Source: Xenorhabdus sp014467285
Lineage (GTDB): Bacteria; Pseudomonadota; Gammaproteobacteria; Enterobacterales; Enterobacteriaceae
Length of the DNA: 64,000 bases
Reading direction: 5' to 3'
NCBI RefSeq assembly: GCF_014467285.1
Contig: NZ_NKHR01000020.1
Span: 6,034-70,033 of the forward strand
Both the position numbers and the translations under genes were made by a program. Under the pieces are notes generated by a model. It was not told the origin of the DNA, ran no database searches, and saw nothing but the letters and a program-made list of their open reading frames with translations. This document shows, one piece after another, positions 44,799-54,526 of this stretch. Numbering within the stretch: position 1 is the stretch's first letter; the number at the start of each line of letters is the position of its first letter.

Positions 44799-46565
44799 CT
44801 ATTTAATCCCCTGTAAAGCTAAAGTGTGAATCAGCGCCTTAATCTCTGGGTATTGTAGAAAAGCCACGACCTTTTCTCTTTGTTTTGCCGTTAACGATTT
44901 TTTCCCATTCGGATGTAATAACGGCTCTTCCCACTGCCAACCCATTTTATCCGTAAAACGATTAGCATAAGGCAGACCGATGGCTTCACGCCATAATGAA
45001 AGTGGCTGTAATTTTGCCTGCTGGAATTGGGAGAAGAGCAATTCCGCACGCTTAACGCCAATATTCGGCACGTCCTCAAGTTGTTTTCTATCCAGCACCA
45101 ACCAATCCGATAAGTTCGTCACCAATCCACTTTTTACCAAAGCAGACCACGTTCCTTGTCCAATACCTTTCATTTTCAACTTTTCCCCAAGCCATGTCAG
45201 ACGGGCAATAAACTGTTGTTGACAATATTGTTGGTTCATATCATTCGTATCGTTCGTCTGGTTTAACGCAAGGCAACTGAGAGAATGGTAATTTTGCTCA
45301 TCAGGCGGTTGGATATCAGAGTGTTCCGCAATGCGCCACACCACCTTATCGAGTTTTGGGATACCATGCCCGGCCAGCGCCACCGTGATTTTGTCGCCCG
45401 GATGAACATTCCACTGTTTCCAACGCCTGACAGATCCGATATTGACACGGCTGACTTGCCGATCATCTAACCTGACTGTCTCCAACTCTAATACAACGGA
45501 GATTCTTCCTGTCCGGCCTATTGTGAAATCAACATTTTTTACCGTTGTCATTTGCTGCCTTAGTGGGTATTTCCATGCAATAGCCCAGCTACTTGAACCT
45601 GCTCGCCATTGTCGGCCTGTAGGTTCAACTTCCTGTCGCAAGACAACGCCATCGGTAGCAAAAGGGAGAGGCTGCACAAAATAATCTTTCCACCGCCTTT
45701 CGGCCTCTTCTGCGGTAGCAACGGGGTGGCTATATTGTTGTGTAAGGGGAAATCCCATTGCTGCCAATCGTTCCAGCTTGACCGGCATTTCATTTGGCCC
45801 GTCCGGCCAGCCCCAGATAAAGACGCCTATTTGCTCAAGTTCCGGTGTCGGTGTCTTTCGCATCATTAACCCCGCAACTTTGCTGCGTGCTCCTTGGCTG
45901 CCCGCAACAGATTGCTGGTGCTGCACCTGCTGCCAAAAAAGCTCACCTTGCAATACCACGCGTTCTGGTGCATTTTTTATCTGCTTAGGGATACTGGAAA
46001 TAAATGGGCTTTTATCCATCCAGTCTGTTCCTTCTATGCCATCCCCACGGCTGATTAATCGCACTAAGTCGCCTTTTTCGTAAACCAGAGTAACCGCAAC
46101 CCCATCGACTTTGGGTTGCAGCCAAACCCCCTCTCTCCCCTGCAACCACTGGCGAATCTTGTGTAATTCTTTCAGCTTATTTAAACCTGTGTGCTGGACA
46201 GGATGAGACTGTTTTTCCTCTTGTAAATCGGCAACCGTGGAAGTTCTGGCCGTGGAAGTACTAAAAGCAGAAACAGTAAGAGAGTTGTCCGTTACCTGAT
46301 TTAAACAACCCTGCCAAAACGCGAGGGTTTCCAGTAATTGATCATAAATTTCATCATCTATTTCGCTCACACCCTTTTGGCGATAGAGATAATCCCATTT
46401 CGCCACCTGCTGTGTCAGATGTTCTATTTCAAGTTGCAGCTTTTCTTGTGACCACCTTTTTTCCTGTGCCCATATCGCGCAATCTGCCTGATTGGCAAAT
46501 GCCATAGGCATGCTAAATAGTAGTATCCCTACTGTTATGAAAAAATTGATAAGAAAGTTAAGCAT
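44799..46565 (-). CDS. ligB: NAD-dependent DNA ligase LigB
   Basis: The ATG at 46565 gives 588 residues; the frame is open to 46685 but the extra leader is hydrophobic and unlike LigB. It has the N-terminal hydrophobic stretch that LigB proteins share (FLINFFITVGILLFSMPMAF), the adenylation domain with the nucleotidyl-lysine in PKVDGVAVTL (K152), RLISRGDGIEGTDWM, and the OB fold (GRTGRISVVLELETV). Helix-hairpin-helix repeats follow (GIGQGTWSALVKSGLV, VPNIGVKRAELLF). As in other LigB there is no BRCT domain. A Ser/Thr-rich linker (residues about 93-112) seems specific to this copy. Confidence 0.93.
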   Translation of the reverse strand: MLNFLINFFITVGILLFSMPMAFANQADCAIWAQEKRWSQEKLQLEIEHLTQQVAKWDYLYRQKGVSEIDDEIYDQLLETLAFWQGCLNQVTDNSLTVSAFSTSTARTSTVADLQEEKQSHPVQHTGLNKLKELHKIRQWLQGREGVWLQPKVDGVAVTLVYEKGDLVRLISRGDGIEGTDWMDKSPFISSIPKQIKNAPERVVLQGELFWQQVQHQQSVAGSQGARSKVAGLMMRKTPTPELEQIGVFIWGWPDGPNEMPVKLERLAAMGFPLTQQYSHPVATAEEAERRWKDYFVQPLPFATDGVVLRQEVEPTGRQWRAGSSSWAIAWKYPLRQQMTTVKNVDFTIGRTGRISVVLELETVRLDDRQVSRVNIGSVRRWKQWNVHPGDKITVALAGHGIPKLDKVVWRIAEHSDIQPPDEQNYHSLSCLALNQTNDTNDMNQQYCQQQFIARLTWLGEKLKMKGIGQGTWSALVKSGLVTNLSDWLVLDRKQLEDVPNIGVKRAELLFSQFQQAKLQPLSLWREAIGLPYANRFTDKMGWQWEEPLLHPNGKKSLTAKQREKVVAFLQYPEIKALIHTLALQGIK

Positions 46566-46870
46566 CCTTGCTCCATAGGTTCCTGAAAACGAGCAAAGAA
46601 TAAAAAACAGGACGATTTTTACCAAGATGGAAAAGACAGGTTTGCGAAGCATTTCGAAAAATAAATATCTAATTTCTGCAACCATTTATTTTTTCTGAAA
46701 TTGTTCCGCAAAATTAACTCGTAACATCAGTTTGTTAAGAAAAAATTTTGTTGAAATGTCCGTTGGCATGTATTGTAACGCTGCATGGATTGACGTATCC
46801 GTGTATACTATGTGGGATTTTATATTCCTGCGCTTGCATTTATTTATACCCAATCAGTCAAGAATTCATC

Positions 46871-47494
46871 ATGAACCAAGGAACGTTGTATATTGTTTCT
46901 GCGCCGAGTGGAGCAGGCAAATCAAGCCTTATTCAGGCTTTATTAAAAACTCAGCCTTTGTATGACACTCAGGTTTCTGTTTCACATACGACGCGCCAGG
47001 CTCGTTCAGGCGAAAATCATGGTGAACATTATTTTTTCGTCGCAGTAGATGAATTCCAAAATATGATCACGCATGATGAATTTTTGGAATATGCCTGTGT
47101 TTTCGGTAACTATTACGGTACATCCCGGAAAGTTATCGAAGAAACGCTCGCCAGCGGGGTTGATGTTTTTCTTGATATTGACTGGCAAGGTGCACAGCAA
47201 ATCCGTCAGAAAATGCCCGCCGCCCGCAGCGTTTTCATTCTTCCACCTTCTAAGGAAGAGTTGCTCCGTCGCTTACGGGGGCGTGGCCAGGACAGCGAAG
47301 AAGTTATTGCCAAGCGAATGGCTCAAGCTGTCGCGGAAATGGAACATTACAACGAATATGATTACGTCATCATCAACGATGATTTCAATACGGCACTCGC
47401 CGATTTACAATCTGTTATTCGTTCTGAGCGTCTACGATTAGATCGTCAGGCGCAGCGGCATGATGCCTTAATCAGCAAATTATTGGCAGACTGA
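46871..47494 (+). CDS. gmk: Guanylate kinase
   Basis: The start at 46871 gives 207 residues matching E. coli Gmk; the upstream open frame is not conserved. It phosphorylates GMP to GDP. P-loop SAPSGAGKSSL, GMP-binding VSHTTRQARSGENHGEHYFF, and the lid with RLRGRGQDSEEVIAKRM are present. A TTGACG followed by TATACT lies 80 bases upstream and may be part of its promoter, although spacing is not standard. It is divergent from ligB and first in gmk-rpoZ-spoT-trmH-recG. Confidence 0.97.
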   Translation: MNQGTLYIVSAPSGAGKSSLIQALLKTQPLYDTQVSVSHTTRQARSGENHGEHYFFVAVDEFQNMITHDEFLEYACVFGNYYGTSRKVIEETLASGVDVFLDIDWQGAQQIRQKMPAARSVFILPPSKEELLRRLRGRGQDSEEVIAKRMAQAVAEMEHYNEYDYVIINDDFNTALADLQSVIRSERLRLDRQAQRHDALISKLLAD

Positions 47495-47548
47495 ACCAAG
47501 TTTCAGTATGATGCCCAGTCATTTATTTATCTGTGGAGTAGCACACAT

Positions 47549-47824
47549 ATGGCACGCGTAACTGTTCAAGACGCAGTAGAAAAAATTGGTAACCGTTTTG
47601 ACCTGGTGTTGGTCGCTGCTCGCCGAGCACGCCAATTGCAAGTAGGCGGCAAAGATCCTCTCGTTCCAGAAGAAAACGATAAGATGACTGTTATCGCTCT
47701 GCGTGAAATCGAGCAAGGCCTTATCAACAATAAAATTCTTGATGTTCGTGAGCGTCAGGAACAGCAAGAACAAGAAGCCGCAGAAATCAAAGCCGTTTCT
47801 GCCATCGCTGAAGGTCGTCGTTAA
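47549..47824 (+). CDS. rpoZ: RNA polymerase omega subunit
   Basis: A 91-residue omega subunit, identical in length to E. coli RpoZ: MARVTVQDAVEKIGNRFDLV, AARRARQLQVGGKDPLVPEE and NDKMTVIALREIEQGLIN. It helps fold the beta-prime subunit and forms part of a ppGpp-binding site. It sits 54 bases after gmk and 18 bases before spoT, so the omega and ppGpp synthetase/hydrolase genes are co-expressed. Confidence 0.98.
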   Translation: MARVTVQDAVEKIGNRFDLVLVAARRARQLQVGGKDPLVPEENDKMTVIALREIEQGLINNKILDVRERQEQQEQEAAEIKAVSAIAEGRR

Positions 47825-47842
47825 TTTTACGGTAGGTCTGCC

Positions 47843-49957
47843 TTGTATCTGTTTGAAAGCCTGAATCAGCTGGTTCTGAAATATTTGCCTGAAGATCAAA
47901 TCGATCTGCTAAAACAGGCCTATGTTGTTGCACGGGATGCCCACGAAGGGCAAACCCGTTCCAGCGGTGAGCCATACATTACTCATCCTGTCGCTGTTTC
48001 CTGTATTTTGGCCGAAATGCGCCTTGACCATGAAACACTCATGGCAGCACTTCTGCACGATGTTATTGAAGATACGCCAACGACGTTTCAGGATATAGAA
48101 CAGTTATTTGGCACGGCCGTCGCCGGATTGGTGGAAGGGGTATCCAAACTGGATAAACTGAACTTCCGAGACAAAAAGGAAGCTCAGGCCGAAAACTTCC
48201 GCAAAATGATCATGGCAATGGTGCAGGACATCCGCGTCATTTTGATCAAGCTGGCAGACCGCACACACAATATGCGAACCCTTGGCTCCCTGCGCCCCGA
48301 TAAACGGCGGCGCATTGCGAGGGAAACGCTGGAAATTTATAGCCCTTTGGCCCACCGTCTGGGTATCCATCACCTGAAAACGGAACTGGAAGAGCTTGGG
48401 TTTGAAGCCCTGTATCCCAATCGTTACCGCGTCATTAAAGAGGTCGTCAAAGCCGCCCGCGGTAATCGTAAGGAGATGATCCAAAAAATCTTGTCGGAAA
48501 TTGAAGGCAGGTTAACGGATGCTGGCATTGAGTGTACTGTCAGTGGTCGCGAGAAACATCTCTACTCTATCTATCGTAAGATGCACCTGAAAGAACAGCG
48601 TTTCCATTCCATCATGGATATTTACGCTTTTCGGGTCATCGTCAATAATCTTGATACCTGCTACCGCGTACTGGGGCAAATGCACAGCTTATATAAGCCC
48701 CGCCCCGGCAGAGTAAAAGATTATATTGCAATCCCTAAGGCCAACGGCTACCAATCTCTGCATACTTCCCTTATTGGCCCGCATGGGGTTCCTGTTGAAG
48801 TCCAGATTCGTACTGAAGATATGGATCAAATGGCGGAAATGGGGGTTGCGGCACACTGGGCTTATAAAGAACAGGGAGAATCCGGTACAACCGCACAAGT
48901 TCGTGCTCAACGCTGGATGCAAAGCTTGTTGGAGCTTCAACAAAGTGCCGGCAGTTCTTTTGAATTTATTGAAAGCGTGAAATCTGATTTGTTCCCCGAT
49001 GAGATTTACGTTTTTACCCCTGAAGGGCGAATTGTTGAATTACCTGCGGGAGCGACCCCTGTCGATTTTGCCTATGCCGTCCATACAGATATCGGCCATG
49101 CCTGCGTAGGCGCACGTGTTGATCGTCTGCCATATCCTCTTTCACAGACGCTGAGCAGTGGGCAAACTGTCGAAATCATCACAGCACCCGGTGCACGTCC
49201 TAATGCTGCATGGCTGAACTTTGTCGTCAGTTCCAAGGCGCGCGCCAAGATCCGTCAGTTATTGAAAAATCTGAAACGGGATGATTCTGTTGGGTTGGGT
49301 CGCCGTTTGCTCAACCATGCACTGGGTAACGGAACAAAAATCACCGATATACCACAGGAAAATATCGACAAAGAGCTGGCAAGAATGAAGCTTGCGACTT
49401 TGGATGATTTACTGGCGGAGATCGGGTTAGGCAATGCCATGAGTGTGGTTGTCGCTCGTAATTTATTACTCGGTACATCGGATAAAGAGTCAAACAACAA
49501 CGGCAATACAGCTCGTAAGCTACCTATCAAAGGCGCTGATGGCATCCTGATTACCTTTGCTAAATGTTGCCGCCCAATTCCGGGTGATCCGATTATCGCT
49601 CACATCAGCCCGGGAAAAGGGTTAGTAATCCATCACGAATCCTGCCGCAATATCCGTGGATATCAGAAAGAACCGGAAAAATTCATGCACGTGGAGTGGG
49701 ATAAAGATATCAATAGCGATTTTATTGCCGAAATTAAAGTTGATATGTTTAACCATCAAGGCGCTTTGGCAAATCTGACCGCTGCTATCAATGATGCAAA
49801 CTCCAGCATTCAAAGCATGAATACGGAGGAAAAAGATGGCCGCGTTTATTGTGCTTTCATCAGGCTGACGACCAAAGACCGTATCCAGTTGGCGAATATC
49901 ATGCGTAAGATACGTGTAATGCCAGATGTAATGCGAGTCAGCCGTAATCGAAACTAG
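47843..49957 (+). CDS. spoT: Bifunctional (p)ppGpp synthetase/hydrolase SpoT
   Basis: A 704-residue SpoT. The start is TTG at 47843, preceded by GGTAGG; E. coli spoT also uses TTG, and no ATG fits the conserved N-terminus MYLFESLNQLVLKYLPEDQI. The HD hydrolase domain has ALLHDVIEDT (H72, D73) and KLADRTHNMRTL. The synthetase domain contains YIAIPKANGYQSLHTSLIGP. TGS (VFTPEGRIVELPAGATPVDF), helical, zinc-finger-like CCRPIPGD and ACT (EIKVDMFNHQGALANLTAAI) domains follow. It controls the stringent response to carbon, fatty acid and iron limitation. Confidence 0.98.
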   Translation: MYLFESLNQLVLKYLPEDQIDLLKQAYVVARDAHEGQTRSSGEPYITHPVAVSCILAEMRLDHETLMAALLHDVIEDTPTTFQDIEQLFGTAVAGLVEGVSKLDKLNFRDKKEAQAENFRKMIMAMVQDIRVILIKLADRTHNMRTLGSLRPDKRRRIARETLEIYSPLAHRLGIHHLKTELEELGFEALYPNRYRVIKEVVKAARGNRKEMIQKILSEIEGRLTDAGIECTVSGREKHLYSIYRKMHLKEQRFHSIMDIYAFRVIVNNLDTCYRVLGQMHSLYKPRPGRVKDYIAIPKANGYQSLHTSLIGPHGVPVEVQIRTEDMDQMAEMGVAAHWAYKEQGESGTTAQVRAQRWMQSLLELQQSAGSSFEFIESVKSDLFPDEIYVFTPEGRIVELPAGATPVDFAYAVHTDIGHACVGARVDRLPYPLSQTLSSGQTVEIITAPGARPNAAWLNFVVSSKARAKIRQLLKNLKRDDSVGLGRRLLNHALGNGTKITDIPQENIDKELARMKLATLDDLLAEIGLGNAMSVVVARNLLLGTSDKESNNNGNTARKLPIKGADGILITFAKCCRPIPGDPIIAHISPGKGLVIHHESCRNIRGYQKEPEKFMHVEWDKDINSDFIAEIKVDMFNHQGALANLTAAINDANSSIQSMNTEEKDGRVYCAFIRLTTKDRIQLANIMRKIRVMPDVMRVSRNRN

Positions 49958-49962
49958 AGGTT

Positions 49963-50676
49963 ATGAATCCTAAACGTTACGCTCGCATTTGCCAGATGAT
50001 GGCAATGCGTCAACCTGACCTGACGATTTGTTTAGAAGAAGTTCACAAACCCCATAACGTATCCGCCGTCATCCGTACTGCGGATGCGGTTGGCATCCAC
50101 CAAATCCATGCCATTTGGCCCACAGAGCAATTAAGAACTCAGCTCGCTTCTGCGGCGGGCAGCAACAGTTGGGTTCAAGTCAAGACACATTCCACTGTCG
50201 AGCAAGCCATTCAGCAATTTAAATCCGATGGCATGCAGGTGCTGGCAACTCATCTTTCTGATAAAGCCGTCGATTTCCGCCAAATTGATTACACTAAACC
50301 TACCTGCATTATTATGGGGCAGGAAAAGAAAGGTATTTCAAAACAAGCTATCGCGTTGGCAGATCATGACATTATCATCCCGATGGCAGGCATGGTGCAA
50401 TCACTGAATGTTTCCGTCGCATCTGCCCTGATCCTGTATGAAGCACAACGGCAACGCCAACTGGCTGGCATGTATCAGAGAGAAGAAAGCACTCTGCCCG
50501 AAGAGGAACAGCAAAAACTGCTGTTCGAAGGAGGATATCCCGTTTTGGCTGCGGTTTCCCGGCGCAAGGGCCTGGAACAACCATTGATTGATAAACAAGG
50601 GCAAATCATCGCAAGTGAATCGTGGTGGGCAGCAATGCAGGCAACGGCTGCATCATCTATACCCAATGGATTTTGA
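49963..50676 (+). CDS. trmH: tRNA (guanosine-18-2'-O)-methyltransferase TrmH
   Basis: A 237-residue SPOUT methyltransferase that methylates the ribose of G18 in tRNA. Motif 1 is EVHKPHNVSAVIRTADAVGI, motif 2 IIMGQEKKGISKQAIALADH, and motif 3 IPMAGMVQSLNVSVASALIL with the knot. The protein is a little longer than E. coli TrmH. Its last residues (IPNGF) and its stop codon lie inside the left end of an ERIC element starting at 50658, so the native C-terminus has been replaced. It starts 5 bases after spoT. Confidence 0.96.
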   Translation: MNPKRYARICQMMAMRQPDLTICLEEVHKPHNVSAVIRTADAVGIHQIHAIWPTEQLRTQLASAAGSNSWVQVKTHSTVEQAIQQFKSDGMQVLATHLSDKAVDFRQIDYTKPTCIIMGQEKKGISKQAIALADHDIIIPMAGMVQSLNVSVASALILYEAQRQRQLAGMYQREESTLPEEEQQKLLFEGGYPVLAAVSRRKGLEQPLIDKQGQIIASESWWAAMQATAASSIPNGF

Positions 50677-50853
50677 GATGCAGCACGGCGGCAGGGAAAT
50701 GACAAATTCGTCGGGAACGAATTTGCCCAGCCAAAGGCTGGCCTCCGGTGAGAGGCAGGAGCCTTTCAGTCATCCCCAGGAGCATAGCTCACTATGTAAC
50801 TGGGGTGAATGAACGCCGCCAACAAAGCGGCAACGTGAAAGACGACAGGTATA
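50658..50853. repeat. ERIC element (long form) between trmH and recG
   Basis: The 196-bp element has the terminal signatures TATACCC and GGTATA, and the ERIC core CATCCCCAGGAGCATAGCTC plus CTGGGGTGAATGAACGCCGC. It is about 70 bases longer than the standard 127-bp ERIC because of an insert near 50700-50770 that itself forms hairpins (CAAATTCGT/ACGAATTTG and CCAGCC/GGCTGG). ERICs with inserts of about this size are known in enterobacteria. When transcribed in the spoT-recG operon it would fold into a long structured RNA. The left end overlaps the trmH 3' end. Confidence 0.88.
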
Positions 50854-50886
50854 CAAGGAAATAACTCACACCGACGGAGACATCAC

Positions 50887-52968
50887 ATGAAAGGCCAACT
50901 ACTTGATGCCATCCCCTTAACCACTTTACATGGTGTTGGAGCCAATCAGGTCACTAAGCTCGCCAAATTAGGGTTGGTCAATCTACAGGATTTACTGCTG
51001 CACCTCCCCCTACGTTATGAAGATCAAACCCGTCTGTACACTATTAATGAGTTACTACCTGGCATTTATGCTACGGTAACGGGTAAAGTATTGCATACCA
51101 ATGTCGTTTTTGGACGCCGGCGCATCATGACCTGCCAAATCAGTGATGGCACCGGCATATTGACCCTGCGTTTCTTCAATTTCACCGCCGCCATGAAAAA
51201 TAATCTGGCCGAAGGAAAGCACGTGGTTGCCTATGGTGAAATCCGTCGTGGGAATCAAGGGCCGGAGATCATTCATCCTGAATATAAAGTTCAGCAACAC
51301 GCCAATCGTGTCCAGTTGCAAGATACATTAACGCCTATCTATCCCACAACAGAGGGAGTGCGCCAAACAGCACTGCGCAAGTTGATCGATCAGGCATTAG
51401 AGATATTGAAGACCTGTGCCATTAATGAATTGCTGCCGGAAGAATTCAGCCGGAAGATGATCAGCCTGCCCGATGCGTTGTATACGTTGCATCGTCCTCC
51501 ACCGGATATCTCCCTGACTGATTTGGAAAATGGCCGACATCCGGCTCAACGTCGGTTAATTCTGGAAGAATTGCTGGCACATCATTTAAGTATGCTGGCA
51601 GTCAGGGCGGGAACTCAGCGCTTTCACGCCCAGCCGCTCACAGCGGATAATTCACTGAAACAACAGCTTCTCAGCCAATTGCCGTTCTCACCCACAGGGG
51701 CACAAACCCGTGTCGTTGCAGAGATAGAATACGATCTGGAAAAAAACGTCCCTATGATGCGTTTGATACAAGGCGATGTAGGATCGGGGAAAACGCTGGT
51801 GGCGGCACTGGCGGCCGTTCGCGCCATTGTTCACGGCAAGCAGGTTGCGTTAATGGCTCCCACAGAACTGTTAGCAGAACAACATGCCAATACTTTCCGC
51901 CAATGGCTTGAACCCCTCGGTATTCAAGTCGGCTGGCTGGCGGGCAAGCAGAAAGGCAAGGCTCGTCAGGCACAGCAAGAGGCGATTGCAAGTGGTCAAG
52001 TCAGCATGGTTGTTGGTACTCACGCAATGTTTCAGGAGCAAGTTAAATTCGCGGGATTGGCACTGGTTATCATTGATGAACAGCACCGGTTTGGCGTTCA
52101 TCAACGCCTTGCATTATGGGAAAAAGGCCGCGAGCAAGGCTTCCACCCTCATCAGTTGATCATGACCGCAACCCCTATTCCACGCACGTTGGCAATGACT
52201 GCCTATGCGGATCTGGATACATCCATTATTGACGAACTCCCGCCAGGGCGAACGCCTGTAACAACAGTTGCCATTCCTGATACCCGCCGAAACGACATTA
52301 TCCAACGCATAAAAAGCGCCTGCCTGGATGAAGGACGCCAAGCCTACTGGGTATGTACGCTGATTGAAGATTCTGACGTTTTGGAAGCACAAGCAGCACA
52401 AGCAACCAGTGAAGAACTGGCACAGGCATTACCGGAACTGAAAATTGGCTTAGTGCATGGGCGAATGAAACCCGCAGAAAAACAAAGCATCATGGAATCT
52501 TTCAAACAGGGGGAATTGCAATTGCTGGTTGCCACTACCGTCATTGAAGTCGGTGTTGATGTGCCGAATGCCAGCCTGATGATCATCGACAACCCCGAAC
52601 GTTTGGGCTTGGCTCAATTACATCAGCTTCGTGGGCGTGTCGGGCGTGGAGCCGTTGCTTCACACTGTGTTCTGCTCTATAAAACCCCACTGACCAACAC
52701 AGCTAAAATACGCCTGCAAGTTTTACGGGATAGTAATGATGGTTTTGTGATTGCCCAGAAAGACTTAGAGATTCGGGGGCCGGGTGAATTACTCGGTACG
52801 CGCCAAACGGGTAATGCTGAATTCAGGATCGCAGATTTATTGCGGGACCAAAATATGTTGCCTGAAGTTCAACGCATTGCCCGTTACATCCACCAGCACC
52901 ACCCTGAACATGCCAAAGCGTTAATTGAACGCTGGCTGCCGGATCGCTCACAATACAGCCATGCCTAA
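50887..52968 (+). CDS. recG: ATP-dependent DNA helicase RecG
   Basis: A 693-residue superfamily 2 helicase that remodels stalled forks and Holliday junctions. It has an N-terminal wedge domain (OB fold, TGKVLHTNVVFGRRRIMTCQ), Walker A in RLIQGDVGSGKTLVA, motif II VIIDEQHRFG, motif III MTATPIPRTLAM, and motif VI LHQLRGRVGRG. Length matches the family. GGAG precedes the ATG. An ERIC element separates it from trmH, which may uncouple its expression from spoT-trmH. Confidence 0.97.
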   Translation: MKGQLLDAIPLTTLHGVGANQVTKLAKLGLVNLQDLLLHLPLRYEDQTRLYTINELLPGIYATVTGKVLHTNVVFGRRRIMTCQISDGTGILTLRFFNFTAAMKNNLAEGKHVVAYGEIRRGNQGPEIIHPEYKVQQHANRVQLQDTLTPIYPTTEGVRQTALRKLIDQALEILKTCAINELLPEEFSRKMISLPDALYTLHRPPPDISLTDLENGRHPAQRRLILEELLAHHLSMLAVRAGTQRFHAQPLTADNSLKQQLLSQLPFSPTGAQTRVVAEIEYDLEKNVPMMRLIQGDVGSGKTLVAALAAVRAIVHGKQVALMAPTELLAEQHANTFRQWLEPLGIQVGWLAGKQKGKARQAQQEAIASGQVSMVVGTHAMFQEQVKFAGLALVIIDEQHRFGVHQRLALWEKGREQGFHPHQLIMTATPIPRTLAMTAYADLDTSIIDELPPGRTPVTTVAIPDTRRNDIIQRIKSACLDEGRQAYWVCTLIEDSDVLEAQAAQATSEELAQALPELKIGLVHGRMKPAEKQSIMESFKQGELQLLVATTVIEVGVDVPNASLMIIDNPERLGLAQLHQLRGRVGRGAVASHCVLLYKTPLTNTAKIRLQVLRDSNDGFVIAQKDLEIRGPGELLGTRQTGNAEFRIADLLRDQNMLPEVQRIARYIHQHHPEHAKALIERWLPDRSQYSHA

Positions 52969-53001
52969 CGTAATCTATTCTATCCAATAAACAGTAAAAA
53001 A

Positions 53002-53028
53002 ATGCCGCTGAATATATTTCAGCGGCAT
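53002..53028. terminator. Bidirectional terminator between recG and gltS
   Basis: An 11-bp stem (ATGCCGCTGAA / TTCAGCGGCAT) with a 5-base loop is flanked by A-runs on the left and T residues on the right, so it can end both the convergent recG and gltS transcripts. Confidence 0.9.
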
Positions 53029-53069
53029 ATTTTAGCCAAAATACCAGGCCATATCACAAACGTGTCAAA

Positions 53070-54284
53070 TTAACCTGCAACAGATGGGAACACCGGTAAC
53101 AACAGATACAGTTTGATAACAGCAGCATTAACGATATCAATAAAGAATGCCCCTGCCATCGGCACAAGCAAGAATGCCACATGTGATGGCCCAAAGCGGT
53201 CAGTAATCGCCTGCATATTCGCGATAGCCGTTGGCGTTGCGCCCAAACCAAAACCACAATGACCCGCTGATAATATTGCTGCATCATAATTTTTGCCCAT
53301 CACACGATAAGTGACGAAAACAGCATACAGAGCCATTACGACTGTCTGTACAGCGAGAATAACCAGCATCGGTAGCGCAAGGGAAGCCAACTGCCACAAT
53401 TTCAGGCTCATCAGCGCCATTGCAAGGAACAGTGACAAACTCACGTTACCCAATACTGAAACCGCTCGGTCAAATACCCGATAAAAACCAAGCCAAGACA
53501 GGCCATTACTGAGAATAACCCCAATAAACAGTACACATACAAATGTTGGCAATTCAAAGGCCGTACCTTGCAATTGCTTTTCAATAAAACTGCCTGCCAA
53601 TAAGCAAATGGAAATCATGGCAATGGTTTCCACCATCACTAATGGCGTGATAAGCCGACCCGTATAGGGTTTCTCAAATGCCGTCGGAAGCTCTGTATCT
53701 TCTGTACCCAAACCCGGCGTTTTGGTATTTCTCACCAAAAAACGAGCAACCGGGCCACCGATCAAACCGCCCAAAACCAGGCCGAATGTCGCACAGGCCA
53801 TAGCGACTTCAGTCGCATTCTCAAAGCCGTAGCGTTCTGTGAAGACTTTACCCCACGCAGCACCCGTTCCGTGCCCGCCGGAAAGCGTAATAGATCCCGC
53901 CAGCAATCCCATGAGTGGATCAAGGCCAAGCATTTTCGCCAATACGATACCCACCGTGTTTTGTACCAATAACAGGCCAACAACTACGAAGATAAAAAGG
54001 ATCAAAAGTTTTCCGCCCGCTCTCAGGCTGGCAAGGTTAGCGTTCAAGCCGATTGTGGCAAAGAACGTCAACATGAGGGGTTCTTGGAGTGATAAATCAA
54101 AACCGACTTCCCAACCCGTGGTTTGTTTAACCGCCAGTAATACTAAAGCGACCAATAACCCACCTGCGACAGGTTCAGGGATTGTATATTTCTCAAGGAA
54201 TGAGACTGATTGTACGAGTTTTCTTCCTAGTAACAAAACAAGTGTGGCAGCAACGAGCGTGCCATAAATATCCAGATGATACAT
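53070..54284 (-). CDS. gltS: Sodium/glutamate symporter GltS
   Basis: A 404-residue inner-membrane Na+/glutamate symporter of the ESS family. Two inverted halves contain the re-entrant loop motifs: GGHGTGAAWG in the first half and GHCGFGLGATPTAIANM in the second. About ten transmembrane helices are visible. The order recG-gltS-xanP follows E. coli. It is divergent from xanP over about 240 bases. Confidence 0.96.
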   Translation of the reverse strand: MYHLDIYGTLVAATLVLLLGRKLVQSVSFLEKYTIPEPVAGGLLVALVLLAVKQTTGWEVGFDLSLQEPLMLTFFATIGLNANLASLRAGGKLLILFIFVVVGLLLVQNTVGIVLAKMLGLDPLMGLLAGSITLSGGHGTGAAWGKVFTERYGFENATEVAMACATFGLVLGGLIGGPVARFLVRNTKTPGLGTEDTELPTAFEKPYTGRLITPLVMVETIAMISICLLAGSFIEKQLQGTAFELPTFVCVLFIGVILSNGLSWLGFYRVFDRAVSVLGNVSLSLFLAMALMSLKLWQLASLALPMLVILAVQTVVMALYAVFVTYRVMGKNYDAAILSAGHCGFGLGATPTAIANMQAITDRFGPSHVAFLLVPMAGAFFIDIVNAAVIKLYLLLPVFPSVAG

Positions 54285-54457
54285 TTATGTACCCCATCTA
54301 TTGTTAAAATTATGTGAACTTAATGTGACGTTATAATCATCCTATAAAAACGCCAAGAGCAGGTAAGGGTTGGATTAGAAAGAAAATTATTAATAAACAC
54401 AAGTTAAAATATTTAAAAATGTGACGAAATTAAGCCGTATCTCACAATGAAAACTTT

Positions 54458-54473
54458 AGGCAAACGATTGCTT
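54458..54473 (+). promoter_or_regulatory. PurR-like operator upstream of xanP
   Basis: AGGCAAACGATTGCTT matches the E. coli PurR operator consensus (ACGCAAACGTTTGCGT) at 13 of 16 positions and keeps the central CG and the flanking palindrome. It lies 53 bases before the xanP start, a normal place for repression by guanine- or hypoxanthine-bound PurR. Confidence 0.65.
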
Positions 54474-54526
54474 TCATAGTGAAGATCATTAAAATGCGTT
54501 TCTTTGTCCCTCTGGAATTTCACTAC

